A stretch of DNA of 64,000 nucleotides, from NCBI GenBank assembly GCA_041918155.1, contig JAYRWH010000068.1, positions 28,445 through 92,444 on the forward strand, given 5' to 3'. The notes under the pieces were generated by a model. That model ran no database searches. It was not told where the DNA came from and saw nothing but the letters and a program-made list of their open reading frames with translations. Within the stretch, counting starts at the first letter, position 1. Each line of letters begins with the position of its first letter. This DNA comes from UBA668 sp041918155. Lineage in GTDB: Bacteria; Actinomycetota; Acidimicrobiia; Acidimicrobiales; Ilumatobacteraceae. Made by a program: the position numbers and the translations under genes. This document shows, piece by piece, positions 31,285-39,054 of this stretch.

Positions 31285-32210
31285 CCCCTCAGCTTCGCGT
31301 ACGCCCAGGCGATCTGTGCTGCTGTAGCGGCGTTGTTCCGCACGAGGGCGAGGTTGGCGACGAGGCTGCGGCCACCGCTGCGCTCGACCACCCGCTTCAG
31401 CAGGAACGGGGTGACGCCCTGGCCGGTGATACCTCGCGCGTCGAGTTCGGCGAGCGCCTCGTCGATGAACGCGCTGATCTCCGCCGCGGGGATCTCGTGC
31501 TCCACCGGGATCGGGTTGGCGATGCTGATGCCCACCGTCATGCCCAGCTCGTGCCACGCCGCGTGCAACATGCGGGCCAGCTCGTCAGGACCGTCGAGAC
31601 GGCGCGGGGCGGGCAAACCGCTGCCCCTGCTGTAGAAGCTGGGGAACTCGTCGCTGCCGTTCACCACCGTGGGCACACCGAGCGTCTCCAGTCGCTCAAG
31701 GGTGAGGCCGATATCGAGGATGCTCTTCACGCCGGCCGACACCACGGCCACGGGGGTCATCGCCAGCTCCGTCAGGTCGGCGGAGATGTCCAACGACTGG
31801 GCCGCGCCGCGATGCACGCCGCCGATGCCGCCCGTGGCGAACAAGCGGATGCCGGCGATGGCGGCAAGGTGCATCGTCGAGGCCACCGTGGTGGCGCCCG
31901 TGCGGCGAGTTGCCATCAGCCACGGCAGGTCGCGGGTGGTGGCCTTGATGATGCCCTGCTCGGTTGCCAGACGGTGCAACTGCTCGGTTGTGATCCCCAC
32001 GCAACACGACCCGTCGATGACCGCCACGGTGGCGGGCGTCGCGCCGTTGTCACGCACGATCTGTTCCACCTCGGTGGCCAGCTCGACATTCTGCGGGAAG
32101 GGCAGGCCGTGGCTGATGATCGTGCTCTCGAGGGCCACCACCGGCAGGTGGTGGGCGAGGGCCTTGGCGACATCGGGCAGGATCGCGAGCGGTGTGGTGG
32201 TGCGGTTCAT
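31281..32210 (-). CDS. psuG: pseudouridine-5'-phosphate glycosidase
   Basis: 309 residues from ATG 32210, preceded by GGGGAG. Family sequence is strong: VVALESTIISHGLPFPQN at the start, TVAVIDGSCCVGIT, GATTVASTMHLAAIAGIRLFATGGIGGVHRG, VVSAGVKSILDIG. The enzyme splits pseudouridine 5'-phosphate to uracil and ribose 5-phosphate. The partner kinase PsuK is not next to it; instead it overlaps an Lrp regulator and lies with a class III aminotransferase and a GDPD. Confidence 0.95.
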   Translation of the reverse strand: MNRTTTPLAILPDVAKALAHHLPVVALESTIISHGLPFPQNVELATEVEQIVRDNGATPATVAVIDGSCCVGITTEQLHRLATEQGIIKATTRDLPWLMATRRTGATTVASTMHLAAIAGIRLFATGGIGGVHRGAAQSLDISADLTELAMTPVAVVSAGVKSILDIGLTLERLETLGVPTVVNGSDEFPSFYSRGSGLPAPRRLDGPDELARMLHAAWHELGMTVGISIANPIPVEHEIPAAEISAFIDEALAELDARGITGQGVTPFLLKRVVERSGGRSLVANLALVRNNAATAAQIAWAYAKLRG

Positions 32211-32680
32211 CGTGCTCCCCAGGAGAAGGTCTGCTTGAACAGGCGGAGGCACACGAATGCCTCGGCTTCGACGATGTCAGCGCGGCCGCGCAACTGCGAC
32301 ATCAGGCGCAACAAATGCGTGTCGTCGTCCGCGACCACCTCGAACATGAGGTCGAAGCGACCGGTCGTGGCGACAAGGTATTCCACCTCCGGCAACGCCG
32401 CCAGCGCCTCGGCAGTGGCCTCGGCGTCGCCGCTGAGCCGGGCGCCGATCATCGCTACTCGCCGCACGCCGAGCGAGAGTGGATCGGTGACCGCGACGAT
32501 CTGCATCACGCCCGCATCGGTGAGGCGTTGCACGCGCTGGCGGATCGCCCCCTCGGTGAGCCCCACCTCGGCCGCGACCTTCGTGTACGGCATGCGCCCA
32601 TCGGCCTGCAGCAGTTCGATGATCGCCCGGTCGGTGTCATCGAGCGAGGCCGCCCGGGCAGTGTGATGATCGCCGTTCAT
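32207..32680 (-). CDS. Lrp/AsnC family transcriptional regulator
   Basis: 157 residues from ATG 32680 (MNGDHHTARAASLDDTDRAII). N-terminal winged helix (LLQADGRMPYTKVAAEVGLTEGAIRQRVQRLTDAGV) and C-terminal RAM ligand domain (LATTGRFDLMFEVVADDDTHLLRLM). Overlaps the aminotransferase stop by 1 bp (TGATG) and psuG by 4 bp. It probably senses an amino acid and controls its own operon through the inverted repeat at 34057-34087. Confidence 0.93.
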   Translation of the reverse strand: MNGDHHTARAASLDDTDRAIIELLQADGRMPYTKVAAEVGLTEGAIRQRVQRLTDAGVMQIVAVTDPLSLGVRRVAMIGARLSGDAEATAEALAALPEVEYLVATTGRFDLMFEVVADDDTHLLRLMSQLRGRADIVEAEAFVCLRLFKQTFSWGAR

Positions 32681-34047
32681 CAGGCCCTCGCCGCGAACTC
32701 GCCACTGGCCTCGGTGAGCGTGCGCCGCAGCACCGATTCGATGAACACGAACTCCTCCTCGCCGGCGATGAGCGGCGGCGAGAGCGTGATCACCGGCTCG
32801 CCGCGGTCGTCCGCGCGACAGATGAGGCCGGCTGCATACAGTCGGGGCGAGAGGAAGTCGCGCAGCAGCCACTCGGCCTGCTCGGCGGTGAACACACCGC
32901 GGGTGGCCTTGTCGGGTACGAGTTCGATGGCGAGGAAGTAGCCGTCGCCGCGCACGTCGCCCACCAGCGGGATGTCGAGCAGGCTCTCGATGAGTTGCTT
33001 GAAGCGGCCTTCGTTGCGCAACACGTTGCCGCACAGATCCTCGCGCTCGAGCAGGTCGAGGTTCGCATTGGCGACAGCGCACGACACAGGATGCGCGCCG
33101 AAGGTTTGGCCCTGCAGGAACACCGTGGTGTCGTGCAGGAACGGCTCGGCGAGGCGGTCGCTGATGACCACCCCGCCCAGGGGTGAGTAGCCGGAGGTAA
33201 CGCCCTTGGCGAAGGTGATGAGATCGGGTTGGTACCCGTAGCGCTCGCTGCCGAACATGTGCCCGAAACGACCGAACGCGGCGATCACCTCGTCGCTGAC
33301 GAGCAGTACGTCGTACTCGTCACAGATCTCGCGCACCCGCGCCCAATAGCCGTCGGGCGGGGTGAACGCGCCGCCGGTGTTCTGCACCGGTTCCATGAAG
33401 ACGGCGGCGACGCTGTCGGGACCCTCCATCTCGATGCGCAAGGCGAGATCGTCCGCGCAGCGCAGGGTGCAGGCATCGAGGCGGTTGCAGTCGTGGCAGC
33501 GGTAGCGGTACGGCGTCTGCACCTTGATCGCCCCGGGCATCAGTGGCTCGAACGGGGTCTTGATTGCCGGCACGCCGGTGAGGCTGAGCGCGCCGAGCGA
33601 GGTGCCGTGGTAGGCGAGGTAGCGCGAGATCACCTTCGTCTTGCTCGGGTGGCCCATCAGCTTCCAGTACTGGCGGGCGAACTTGATCGAGGTCTCGACC
33701 GCGTCGCCGCCGGTGGGGGTGAAGAACACCCGGTTGAGGTCGCCCGGAGCGGCGCGGGCGAGCCGTTCGGCGAGCGTGATCGCCGGCTCGTGGGCGAACG
33801 ACCACACGGGGAAGTAGGCCAGCCGCTCGGCCTGCTCGCGGGCGGCCTCGGCCAACTCCCGACGGCCGTGCCCGACCTGCACGGTGAACAGGCCGGACAG
33901 GCCGTCGAGATAGCGGTTGCCGTGCTCGTCCCAGACATAGCAGCCCTCGCCGCGGGTGATGATCGGCACGTCGGCCGTTGCGAGCGCGCCGAGGCGGGTG
34001 AAGTGCATCCACAGGTGACGCCGTGCGGCGTCGGAGAGGTGAGACAC
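32680..34047 (-). CDS. class III aminotransferase with four-cysteine insert
   Basis: 455 residues. A class III fold: GLSGLFTVQVGHGRRELAEAA, FFTPTGGDAVETSIKFARQYW (PLP phosphate), SRYLAYHGTSLGALS, LLVSDEVIAAFGR (Asp), and the PLP Lys in ITFAKGVTSGYSP (Lys281). It transfers the amino group of an omega-amino acid, diamine or amine to a keto acid. Unusual is CHDC-x5-C-x3-C at 184-197 (Cys184, 187, 193, 197), which could bind Zn or Fe-S. First gene of the operon; the start is 10 bp from the operon's inverted repeat. Substrate unknown. Confidence 0.9.
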   Translation of the reverse strand: MSHLSDAARRHLWMHFTRLGALATADVPIITRGEGCYVWDEHGNRYLDGLSGLFTVQVGHGRRELAEAAREQAERLAYFPVWSFAHEPAITLAERLARAAPGDLNRVFFTPTGGDAVETSIKFARQYWKLMGHPSKTKVISRYLAYHGTSLGALSLTGVPAIKTPFEPLMPGAIKVQTPYRYRCHDCNRLDACTLRCADDLALRIEMEGPDSVAAVFMEPVQNTGGAFTPPDGYWARVREICDEYDVLLVSDEVIAAFGRFGHMFGSERYGYQPDLITFAKGVTSGYSPLGGVVISDRLAEPFLHDTTVFLQGQTFGAHPVSCAVANANLDLLEREDLCGNVLRNEGRFKQLIESLLDIPLVGDVRGDGYFLAIELVPDKATRGVFTAEQAEWLLRDFLSPRLYAAGLICRADDRGEPVITLSPPLIAGEEEFVFIESVLRRTLTEASGEFAARA

Positions 34048-34056
34048 CGTTGGCTC

Positions 34057-34087
34057 CGATTGTCGTAGCGATTGATTACGACAATCG
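34057..34087. promoter_or_regulatory. perfect 11-bp inverted repeat, likely Lrp/AsnC operator
   Basis: CGATTGTCGTA (34057-34067) and its exact reverse complement TACGACAATCG (34077-34087) flank a 9-bp spacer that contains CGATTG again. It lies 10-40 bp upstream of the aminotransferase ATG, in an AT-rich patch, and the same operon encodes an Lrp regulator. The repeat overlaps the expected promoter, so binding would probably repress. Confidence 0.7.
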
Positions 34088-34101
34088 TAGCCTCACCGCA
34101 G

Positions 34102-34557
34102 TCAGGCGCCGGTCGTTGTCGTGCTCTCGCAGGTGTTCGCGTAGTAGTCGTCGAGGCGGGTGTTCGCCGCCTCGAGCTCCGGGTCGGTCATGAGGCCCTG
34201 CAGCTTCTGGTTGTCGGCGTCGCTCATCGTGGCGGTTCCGTCCCAGCCGTACGACGCGAAGATCGCCACCATCGCCTCGGTGGCCGCGACCTCGGTCTTG
34301 ACGTCGGCGGCGATCGACGCCGGTGCGCCGTTCTGCAGATCCTTCAATGCGTTGAGCATCGCGTTGAACCCGGTCTCGAGTTCTTCGGGGGTGGCGGAGG
34401 TGAAATCCATGTTGTAGGTGTCGGCATCGGTCTTGAACTTGGTGATGCGGGCGCAGTAGTCGGCGGTGCTCGATGACTTCTTGTCATCGCCGCATGCACC
34501 GAGCAGGGCGGTCGCCGCGAAGGTGCCGATCACCAGGGTGGTGAGACGCTTGTTCAT
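34102..34557 (-). CDS. small lipoprotein, unknown function
   Basis: 151 residues. A good lipoprotein signal (LVIGTFAATALLGAC, lipobox LLGAC) and GAGGAG ribosome-binding sequence. The mature part is helical and acidic with two Cys (in STADYCARI and ANTCEST) that could form one disulfide. It ends in a Thr-rich tail. No family recognised; resembles many short actinobacterial lipoproteins of unknown role. Confidence 0.8.
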   Translation of the reverse strand: MNKRLTTLVIGTFAATALLGACGDDKKSSSTADYCARITKFKTDADTYNMDFTSATPEELETGFNAMLNALKDLQNGAPASIAADVKTEVAATEAMVAIFASYGWDGTATMSDADNQKLQGLMTDPELEAANTRLDDYYANTCESTTTTGA

Positions 34558-34646
34558 TGCTGTTGTTCTCCTCGTCGGGGGTTCGTCGCGATCGTAGCCG
34601 CCGCCGCTTGTGCGGCTTGGTTCCCGACGCGCTGTGGTCCTCGGCG

Positions 34647-34652
34647 TAGCGT
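34647..34652 (+). promoter_or_regulatory. TAGCGT -10 element of the alpha/beta hydrolase gene (leaderless)
   Basis: TAGCGT lies 6 bp before ATG 34659 and excludes the in-frame GTG at 34653, which it abuts. Confidence 0.6.
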
Positions 34653-34658
34653 GTGCTC

Positions 34659-35420
34659 ATGCTCCTCGCGCACGAACTGATCGGTGTTGCCTCATCGCCG
34701 TCGCTGGTACTGATCCACGGGATCACCGAGAGCCGCCACACATGGCATCCACTGCTGCACGAACTGGCTCGGGAACACCAGGTGCTGGCGGTCGACCTGC
34801 GCGGTCACGGTGAGAGCGATGACGACGACGGCTACGACCCGGCGAGTTACGCGGCGGATGTGATCGAGACCGCCGAATCGCTCGGCGTCACCGACGCGCT
34901 CGTCGTGGGCCACTCGCTCGGTGGCATCGTCGCCACGGCGTTCGCCGTCGGTGCTTCCTGCCGGGGAGTGGTGAACATCGACCAACCATTGCGCCTGTCC
35001 GGATTCAAGGAGCAGTTGGCTGCGATCGAGCCGATGCTGCGCGGCGACGACCATGAGTTCCAGAAGGCGCTCGACCTGATGTTCCAGGTCATGAGCGGGC
35101 CGTTGTCCGCTGACGAGCAGATGCGTTTGGCCACCCACCGGCATGCGGTGCGGCACGTGGTGATGGGCACGTGGGCGGCGGTGTTCGATTCCACCAGCGA
35201 GGAACTCGACGCCGTCGTGGCCGAGCTGGTGAAGGGTGTCACAGTGCCGTACCTCTCCTTGCACGGCATCGACCCAGGCCCCGAATACGTTGACTGGATG
35301 TACCGGCTGATGCCGACCGCGGCGATCGAGGTGTGGCCCGAGTCCGGCCACTACCCCCACCTCGTGCATCCGGCGCGGTTCCTCACCCGCCTTGCCGAAT
35401 TCGAGGCCGGCCTGGCCTGA
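34659..35420 (+). CDS. alpha/beta hydrolase
   Basis: 253 residues from ATG 34659. Oxyanion region LIHGITESRHTW, nucleophile elbow GHSLGG (Ser), an acid in HGIDPGPEYVDW or nearby, and the catalytic His in PESGHYPHLVHP. It is the common esterase/lipase-type fold; substrate unknown. Divergent from the lipoprotein gene and convergent with the XRE/cupin regulator. Confidence 0.88.
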   Translation: MLLAHELIGVASSPSLVLIHGITESRHTWHPLLHELAREHQVLAVDLRGHGESDDDDGYDPASYAADVIETAESLGVTDALVVGHSLGGIVATAFAVGASCRGVVNIDQPLRLSGFKEQLAAIEPMLRGDDHEFQKALDLMFQVMSGPLSADEQMRLATHRHAVRHVVMGTWAAVFDSTSEELDAVVAELVKGVTVPYLSLHGIDPGPEYVDWMYRLMPTAAIEVWPESGHYPHLVHPARFLTRLAEFEAGLA

Positions 35421-35428
35421 CGGGCTCG

Positions 35429-36010
35429 TCAGGGCTCCGCGGAGTGCGTGCCCTGGCCACCGCTGACCGCCTGCGCCTCGATGAGCAGCACGCGTGCCAC
35501 CGGCCCGAGCGCGGAGCGGTACCGATGGGGTAGGTGCGCGGGGTAGGAGAGGAAGTCGCCCGTGCCGAGGAGGGTGATCTCCCCGCCGAGGTCGACCTCG
35601 ACCGGTCCGGCGAGCACATAGATCGCTTCGAGCCCTTCGTGTTGCCACGGATCGCGGAACTCCACCGACAGGCCGGCCAGCTCCACCACGTGGAACGGGG
35701 CATCCCCTGGGAGCAGGAGACGACGCAGCGATTCGCCGTCGGTGTCGATCTGGGGCACTGTCGGGTCGTTGGCGCGTGCGACGGATGGTTGTGCCGCGGC
35801 CTGCCCGCCACCGAACAACGCTTGCGGCGTGGTGGCGAGCGCGGACGCGATGCGGTACAGCGACTCCATCGACGGGTGGGCGCGACCGTTCTCCACCTGG
35901 GACAGGAACGGCTGCGACAACCCCGAACGCTCGGCGAGTTCCACCAGGGTGAGCCCTGCTGCAAGGCGTCGCTCGCGAATGGTGGCACCGACCGATGAGG
36001 TGGCGGTCAC
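35429..36010 (-). CDS. XRE-family regulator with cupin domain
   Basis: 193 residues from GTG 36010 (VTATSSVGATIRERR), overlapping the LLM gene stop by 4 bp (GTGA). Helix-turn-helix LTLVELAERSGLSQPFLSQVENGRAHPS, then a C-terminal cupin (VEFRDPWQHEGLEAIYVLAGPVEVDLGG) that usually binds a small ligand. Typical one-component repressor of catabolic genes. It is probably the regulator of the LLM oxidoreductase gene upstream of it. Confidence 0.92.
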   Translation of the reverse strand: MTATSSVGATIRERRLAAGLTLVELAERSGLSQPFLSQVENGRAHPSMESLYRIASALATTPQALFGGGQAAAQPSVARANDPTVPQIDTDGESLRRLLLPGDAPFHVVELAGLSVEFRDPWQHEGLEAIYVLAGPVEVDLGGEITLLGTGDFLSYPAHLPHRYRSALGPVARVLLIEAQAVSGGQGTHSAEP

Positions 36011-37167
36011 TTGACGAGGGGCAACACTTCCGTAGCGAAGCGCTCCATCTGCTCCTTCGCCTTGGCGTAGGTATCGCCGACGAGGTGGGGGTAGATGGTG
36101 AGGTACTCCACGCCGAGCAGGTCTTTGAAGTACTGCACGCCCTCGGCGACTTCTTCGGGCGAACCGACGAGGATCGTCTTCTGCTCCATCGATTGGTCGA
36201 GGGTGGGGATCAGGCCCGGGGGCACCGGCTTGCCGTCGGCGCCCATGTAGCCACGGCTCCAGCCGTACGGCCCGAGGAACTTCCAGAACTCGTCGTGACC
36301 GGGCGTGGCGGTGCGCACGGCCTCCTCGTGGGTGTCCTCGACACGCACGCTCACGACGAGCATGCGCTTCTCGCTCGGCTGGAGAGTGACGCCGTGGCTC
36401 TGCTCGTAGACCTCGCCGTAGCGATCCCACATCTGCTTGATGAACGTGGGGTGCTGGTTCCAGAACACCGCGCCGTGACCCACCTTGGGGCAGTAGTCGA
36501 CGGTGGGCGGGGTTGTGGCCGCCTGCCAGATGTCGAACGGGTAGATCGGGCGGGGCACCAGGGTGAGATCCTTGACGTCGGTGCCGCGGTCGGGGATGCC
36601 GGGCACGGGCAGTTCGAAGTGCTTGCCCTTGAAGCGGAAGCGCTCCTGCGTGAGCGAGGTGCGGATGATCTCCATCGATTCCTCGAACACCTCTCGGTTG
36701 AGGACGTCGTCGGCGGCCTTGTCCGGGTTGTCGTGCGACCCGATGGAGACGTGCTTGTCGTTGAGGTGCAGGATCTCCCGGGGCACGGTGCCACGGCCGA
36801 CGCCGAGGATGCCGCGGCCGCCCGACAGGTTGTGCATCGTCGCGAAGTCCTCGGCCAGGCGCAGCGGGTTCCACTGGGTGACCACGTTGGTCATGCACCC
36901 GATCTTCAGGTTCTTGGTCTGGGCGGCGATCCACATCGCGATGGACAGGCCATTGGGGATGACCTCGTAGCCCTCGTACTGGAAATGGTGCTCAGTGGTC
37001 CAGAAGCTGTCGAAGCCGAGGCGATCAGCAGTGCTCGCGGCATCGATGTACTTCAACGTCGCGTCCCAACAGGTGGCGTTGTCGTAGCGCCGGTCGAGGG
37101 GGTGGGGCGCACCGGCACCCGCATCCGGCATCTCGACGCCGCCGAAGAAAAATGCTCCGAGCTTCAT
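36007..37167 (-). CDS. LLM-class flavin (FMN or F420) dependent oxidoreductase
   Basis: 386 residues. ATG 37167 is chosen because AGGGAG lies 6-7 bp upstream; a GTG at 37173 is too close to that sequence. The bacterial-luciferase-like TIM barrel is clear: MKLGAFFFGGVEMPDAG, FDSFWTTEHHFQYEGY, GVGRGTVPREILHL, YPFDIWQAATTPPTVDY. Family members oxidise varied small molecules; F420 is plausible because cofE is in the window. Transcribed with the XRE/cupin regulator. Confidence 0.9.
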   Translation of the reverse strand: MKLGAFFFGGVEMPDAGAGAPHPLDRRYDNATCWDATLKYIDAASTADRLGFDSFWTTEHHFQYEGYEVIPNGLSIAMWIAAQTKNLKIGCMTNVVTQWNPLRLAEDFATMHNLSGGRGILGVGRGTVPREILHLNDKHVSIGSHDNPDKAADDVLNREVFEESMEIIRTSLTQERFRFKGKHFELPVPGIPDRGTDVKDLTLVPRPIYPFDIWQAATTPPTVDYCPKVGHGAVFWNQHPTFIKQMWDRYGEVYEQSHGVTLQPSEKRMLVVSVRVEDTHEEAVRTATPGHDEFWKFLGPYGWSRGYMGADGKPVPPGLIPTLDQSMEQKTILVGSPEEVAEGVQYFKDLLGVEYLTIYPHLVGDTYAKAKEQMERFATEVLPLVK

Positions 37168-37187
37168 GTGCACTCCCTTGTCGTTGG

Positions 37188-37226
37188 TTCTGATGTCAAC
37201 CTAGCAGAGTATTGATACTGTCAATA
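37188..37226 (-). promoter_or_regulatory. candidate promoter/operator of the LLM operon
   Basis: On the minus strand TTGACA (plus 37219-37224) is followed 15 bp later by TAGGTT; the spacing is short. An inverted repeat TATTGA-TACTG-TCAATA (37210-37226) covers the -35 hexamer and could be the site of the XRE/cupin regulator. It overlaps the end of the MFS gene. Confidence 0.45.
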
Positions 37227-38381
37227 TCGGCTGCGTGGTCGCTGTGTGTACGCACCGAGAAGGCCGAGCGCGGGCACGATCAGCACGGCCGTTCGCAGCC
37301 CGACACTGTCGGCGAGCACCCCGAGCGCGAGCGGCCCGAGCGTGACCGCGACGCCGCTGGCGAACGCGGTGTAGGCGCCGAGCGAGACGGAGTCCATGAC
37401 ATGGCCGGCCTGCTCGTAGAAGCGGTCGACCGACAGCGGGTACAGCACGCCGCCGCCGAAACCCACCATGGCGATGCCCGCGACCTTCATCGGCACACCG
37501 GGGAGCACGCACATCGCGGTGGCACCCAGCGCGGCGATCACGAAGCCGAGCGAGATCGCCCAGCCGCGCACGATGCTGAGCATGCGCGACAACAGGATGC
37601 GGCTGAGGAACATCGCCACGCCGAACCCGGTGGCGAGGACGGGCGCCATGCCCGCCGACGCTCCACCCACCTCGCGCAGGTAGGTGACCCCCCACACGCC
37701 CACTGGGAACTCGGTGAGCGTGGCGTTGATCATGAACAGGAACGGCACGTACACCTCGCGGCGGGTGAGGTGCGCCAGCGTGAACGCGCCCTCGCGGCTG
37801 CCCTCGGGCAGGTGCACACCGCGGGCGACCGCGAAGAAGGCGAGAGCGAACGCCCCGGTGAGCGCGAGAAACGGGCCGCGCCACGACCACCCCGCGCCGA
37901 GCGCGCCGCCGATGACGATGCTGAAGGCGACGCCGCCGACGGCCGGCACCCCATTCACCGCGGCGAAGGCGATCGCCCGGTGTTCGCCATGGTGATCGCT
38001 GATCACGCCCGGCATCAGCATGTTGAGCAGGGCACCGCCCATGCCCGACACGGCCGTGCCGAACAGGGTGACCTGCCAAGTGGGGCCGACGCACAGCAGG
38101 GTGACGCCGGCGATCATGGCAGTGGTAGCGATCGCGAACGCGCGGCGGCGGCCGACGCGGTCGATGATCCGCACCCCGCGCAGGCCCATCACCAGCAGGC
38201 CGAGGCCGAATGTGCTGCCGTGCAGCGCGGCCAGCACACCGTTGATGTGGAACTGCTCGCGCAACTCGGGCAGGACGATGCCCACGCTGAGGCCGGCGAC
38301 GAGCAGGCAGTACGAGAGCGCCGACGCGTAGGTGAGCCGATCCCACCGGAATTCGGTGCGTTCGGCGGTCAAGGTCGTCAC
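37221..38381 (-). CDS. MFS transporter
   Basis: 386 residues from GTG 38381 (VTTLTAERTEFRWDRL); the frame is open upstream but the conserved membrane part starts here. About 12 hydrophobic segments; the loop 2-3 signature is VRIIDRVGRRRAFA. Efflux or uptake of a small molecule; substrate unknown. Two 13-bp direct repeats with CACGTG lie upstream, in the divergent gap with an ECF sigma gene. Confidence 0.88.
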   Translation of the reverse strand: MTTLTAERTEFRWDRLTYASALSYCLLVAGLSVGIVLPELREQFHINGVLAALHGSTFGLGLLVMGLRGVRIIDRVGRRRAFAIATTAMIAGVTLLCVGPTWQVTLFGTAVSGMGGALLNMLMPGVISDHHGEHRAIAFAAVNGVPAVGGVAFSIVIGGALGAGWSWRGPFLALTGAFALAFFAVARGVHLPEGSREGAFTLAHLTRREVYVPFLFMINATLTEFPVGVWGVTYLREVGGASAGMAPVLATGFGVAMFLSRILLSRMLSIVRGWAISLGFVIAALGATAMCVLPGVPMKVAGIAMVGFGGGVLYPLSVDRFYEQAGHVMDSVSLGAYTAFASGVAVTLGPLALGVLADSVGLRTAVLIVPALGLLGAYTQRPRSRY

Positions 38382-38407
38382 TGGTCCAGTTGTAGCAGCC
38401 GCCCACG

Positions 38408-38456
38408 TTTCGTCACGTGGCGATTCCGGGAAGCCCGGGGGTATTTCGTCACGTGG
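38408..38456. promoter_or_regulatory. two 13-bp direct repeats TTTCGTCACGTGG, 36 bp apart
   Basis: TTTCGTCACGTGG occurs at 38408-38420 and 38444-38456, and the ~15 bp after each copy are also similar (GATTCCGGGAAG and GATCCCTGAAAG). Both include the CACGTG palindrome. They sit in the 118-bp gap between the divergent MFS and ECF sigma genes, near both promoters. Likely binding sites of one regulator, possibly the sigma factor itself. Confidence 0.55.
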
Positions 38457-38499
38457 AGATCCCTGAAAGGATCGCGGCCGTGCCGGACATGTGTGGTGC

Positions 38500-39054
38500 A
38501 TGAGCCGTCGGCCCGTCGACCCGGACCCGGTCCGGCGCGCCCGCTACGAGGCGCTGTTCCGCGAGGTCTACGAACCGCTGCAGCGGTATGTGCAACGCCG
38601 CGCCGCGCCCGACGCTGTCGACGATGTCGTCGCCGAAGCGCTCACCATCGCCTGGCGGCGGCTCGACGAGGTGCCCGAGGGGGTGGGGCTGCCGTGGTGC
38701 TTCGGGGTCGCCCGTAGGTGTCTGGCCAACCATCGCCGCAGTGACGGGCGCCGATCGCGACTGGTCGATCGCCTGCACCGCGAGCGTCCGGACGCGCCCA
38801 CCGACGAGGCGGCCCTCGATCCGCGGCTCGCCGCCGCACTCGCGGAACTCGGCGATGACGACCGCGAGATCCTCCGCCTGTGGGCGTGGGAGGCGCTCGC
38901 GGCTCGCGAGGTCGCCGTCGTGCTCGGAACGACAGCGAACGCGGCCTCGATCCGCCTGCACCGTGCCCGCCAGCGCTTGGCGGACTCGGTCATGCGAAAG
39001 GAATCCGGTGCGGCCGGACATGCACCAGGCGGACACGCGAAGGAGGTGAGATGA
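38500..39054 (+). CDS. ECF-type sigma factor
   Basis: 184 residues from ATG 38500 (MSRRPVDPDPVRRARY). Sigma region 2 (EVYEPLQRYVQRRAAPDAVDDVVAEALTIAWRRLD) and region 4 helix-turn-helix (LGDDDREILRLWAWEALAAREVAVVLGTTANAASIRLHRARQRL) are present. It overlaps the downstream membrane-protein gene by ATGA, with AAGGAGG just before. That partner may be its anti-sigma or sensor. Confidence 0.92.
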   Translation: MSRRPVDPDPVRRARYEALFREVYEPLQRYVQRRAAPDAVDDVVAEALTIAWRRLDEVPEGVGLPWCFGVARRCLANHRRSDGRRSRLVDRLHRERPDAPTDEAALDPRLAAALAELGDDDREILRLWAWEALAAREVAVVLGTTANAASIRLHRARQRLADSVMRKESGAAGHAPGGHAKEVR

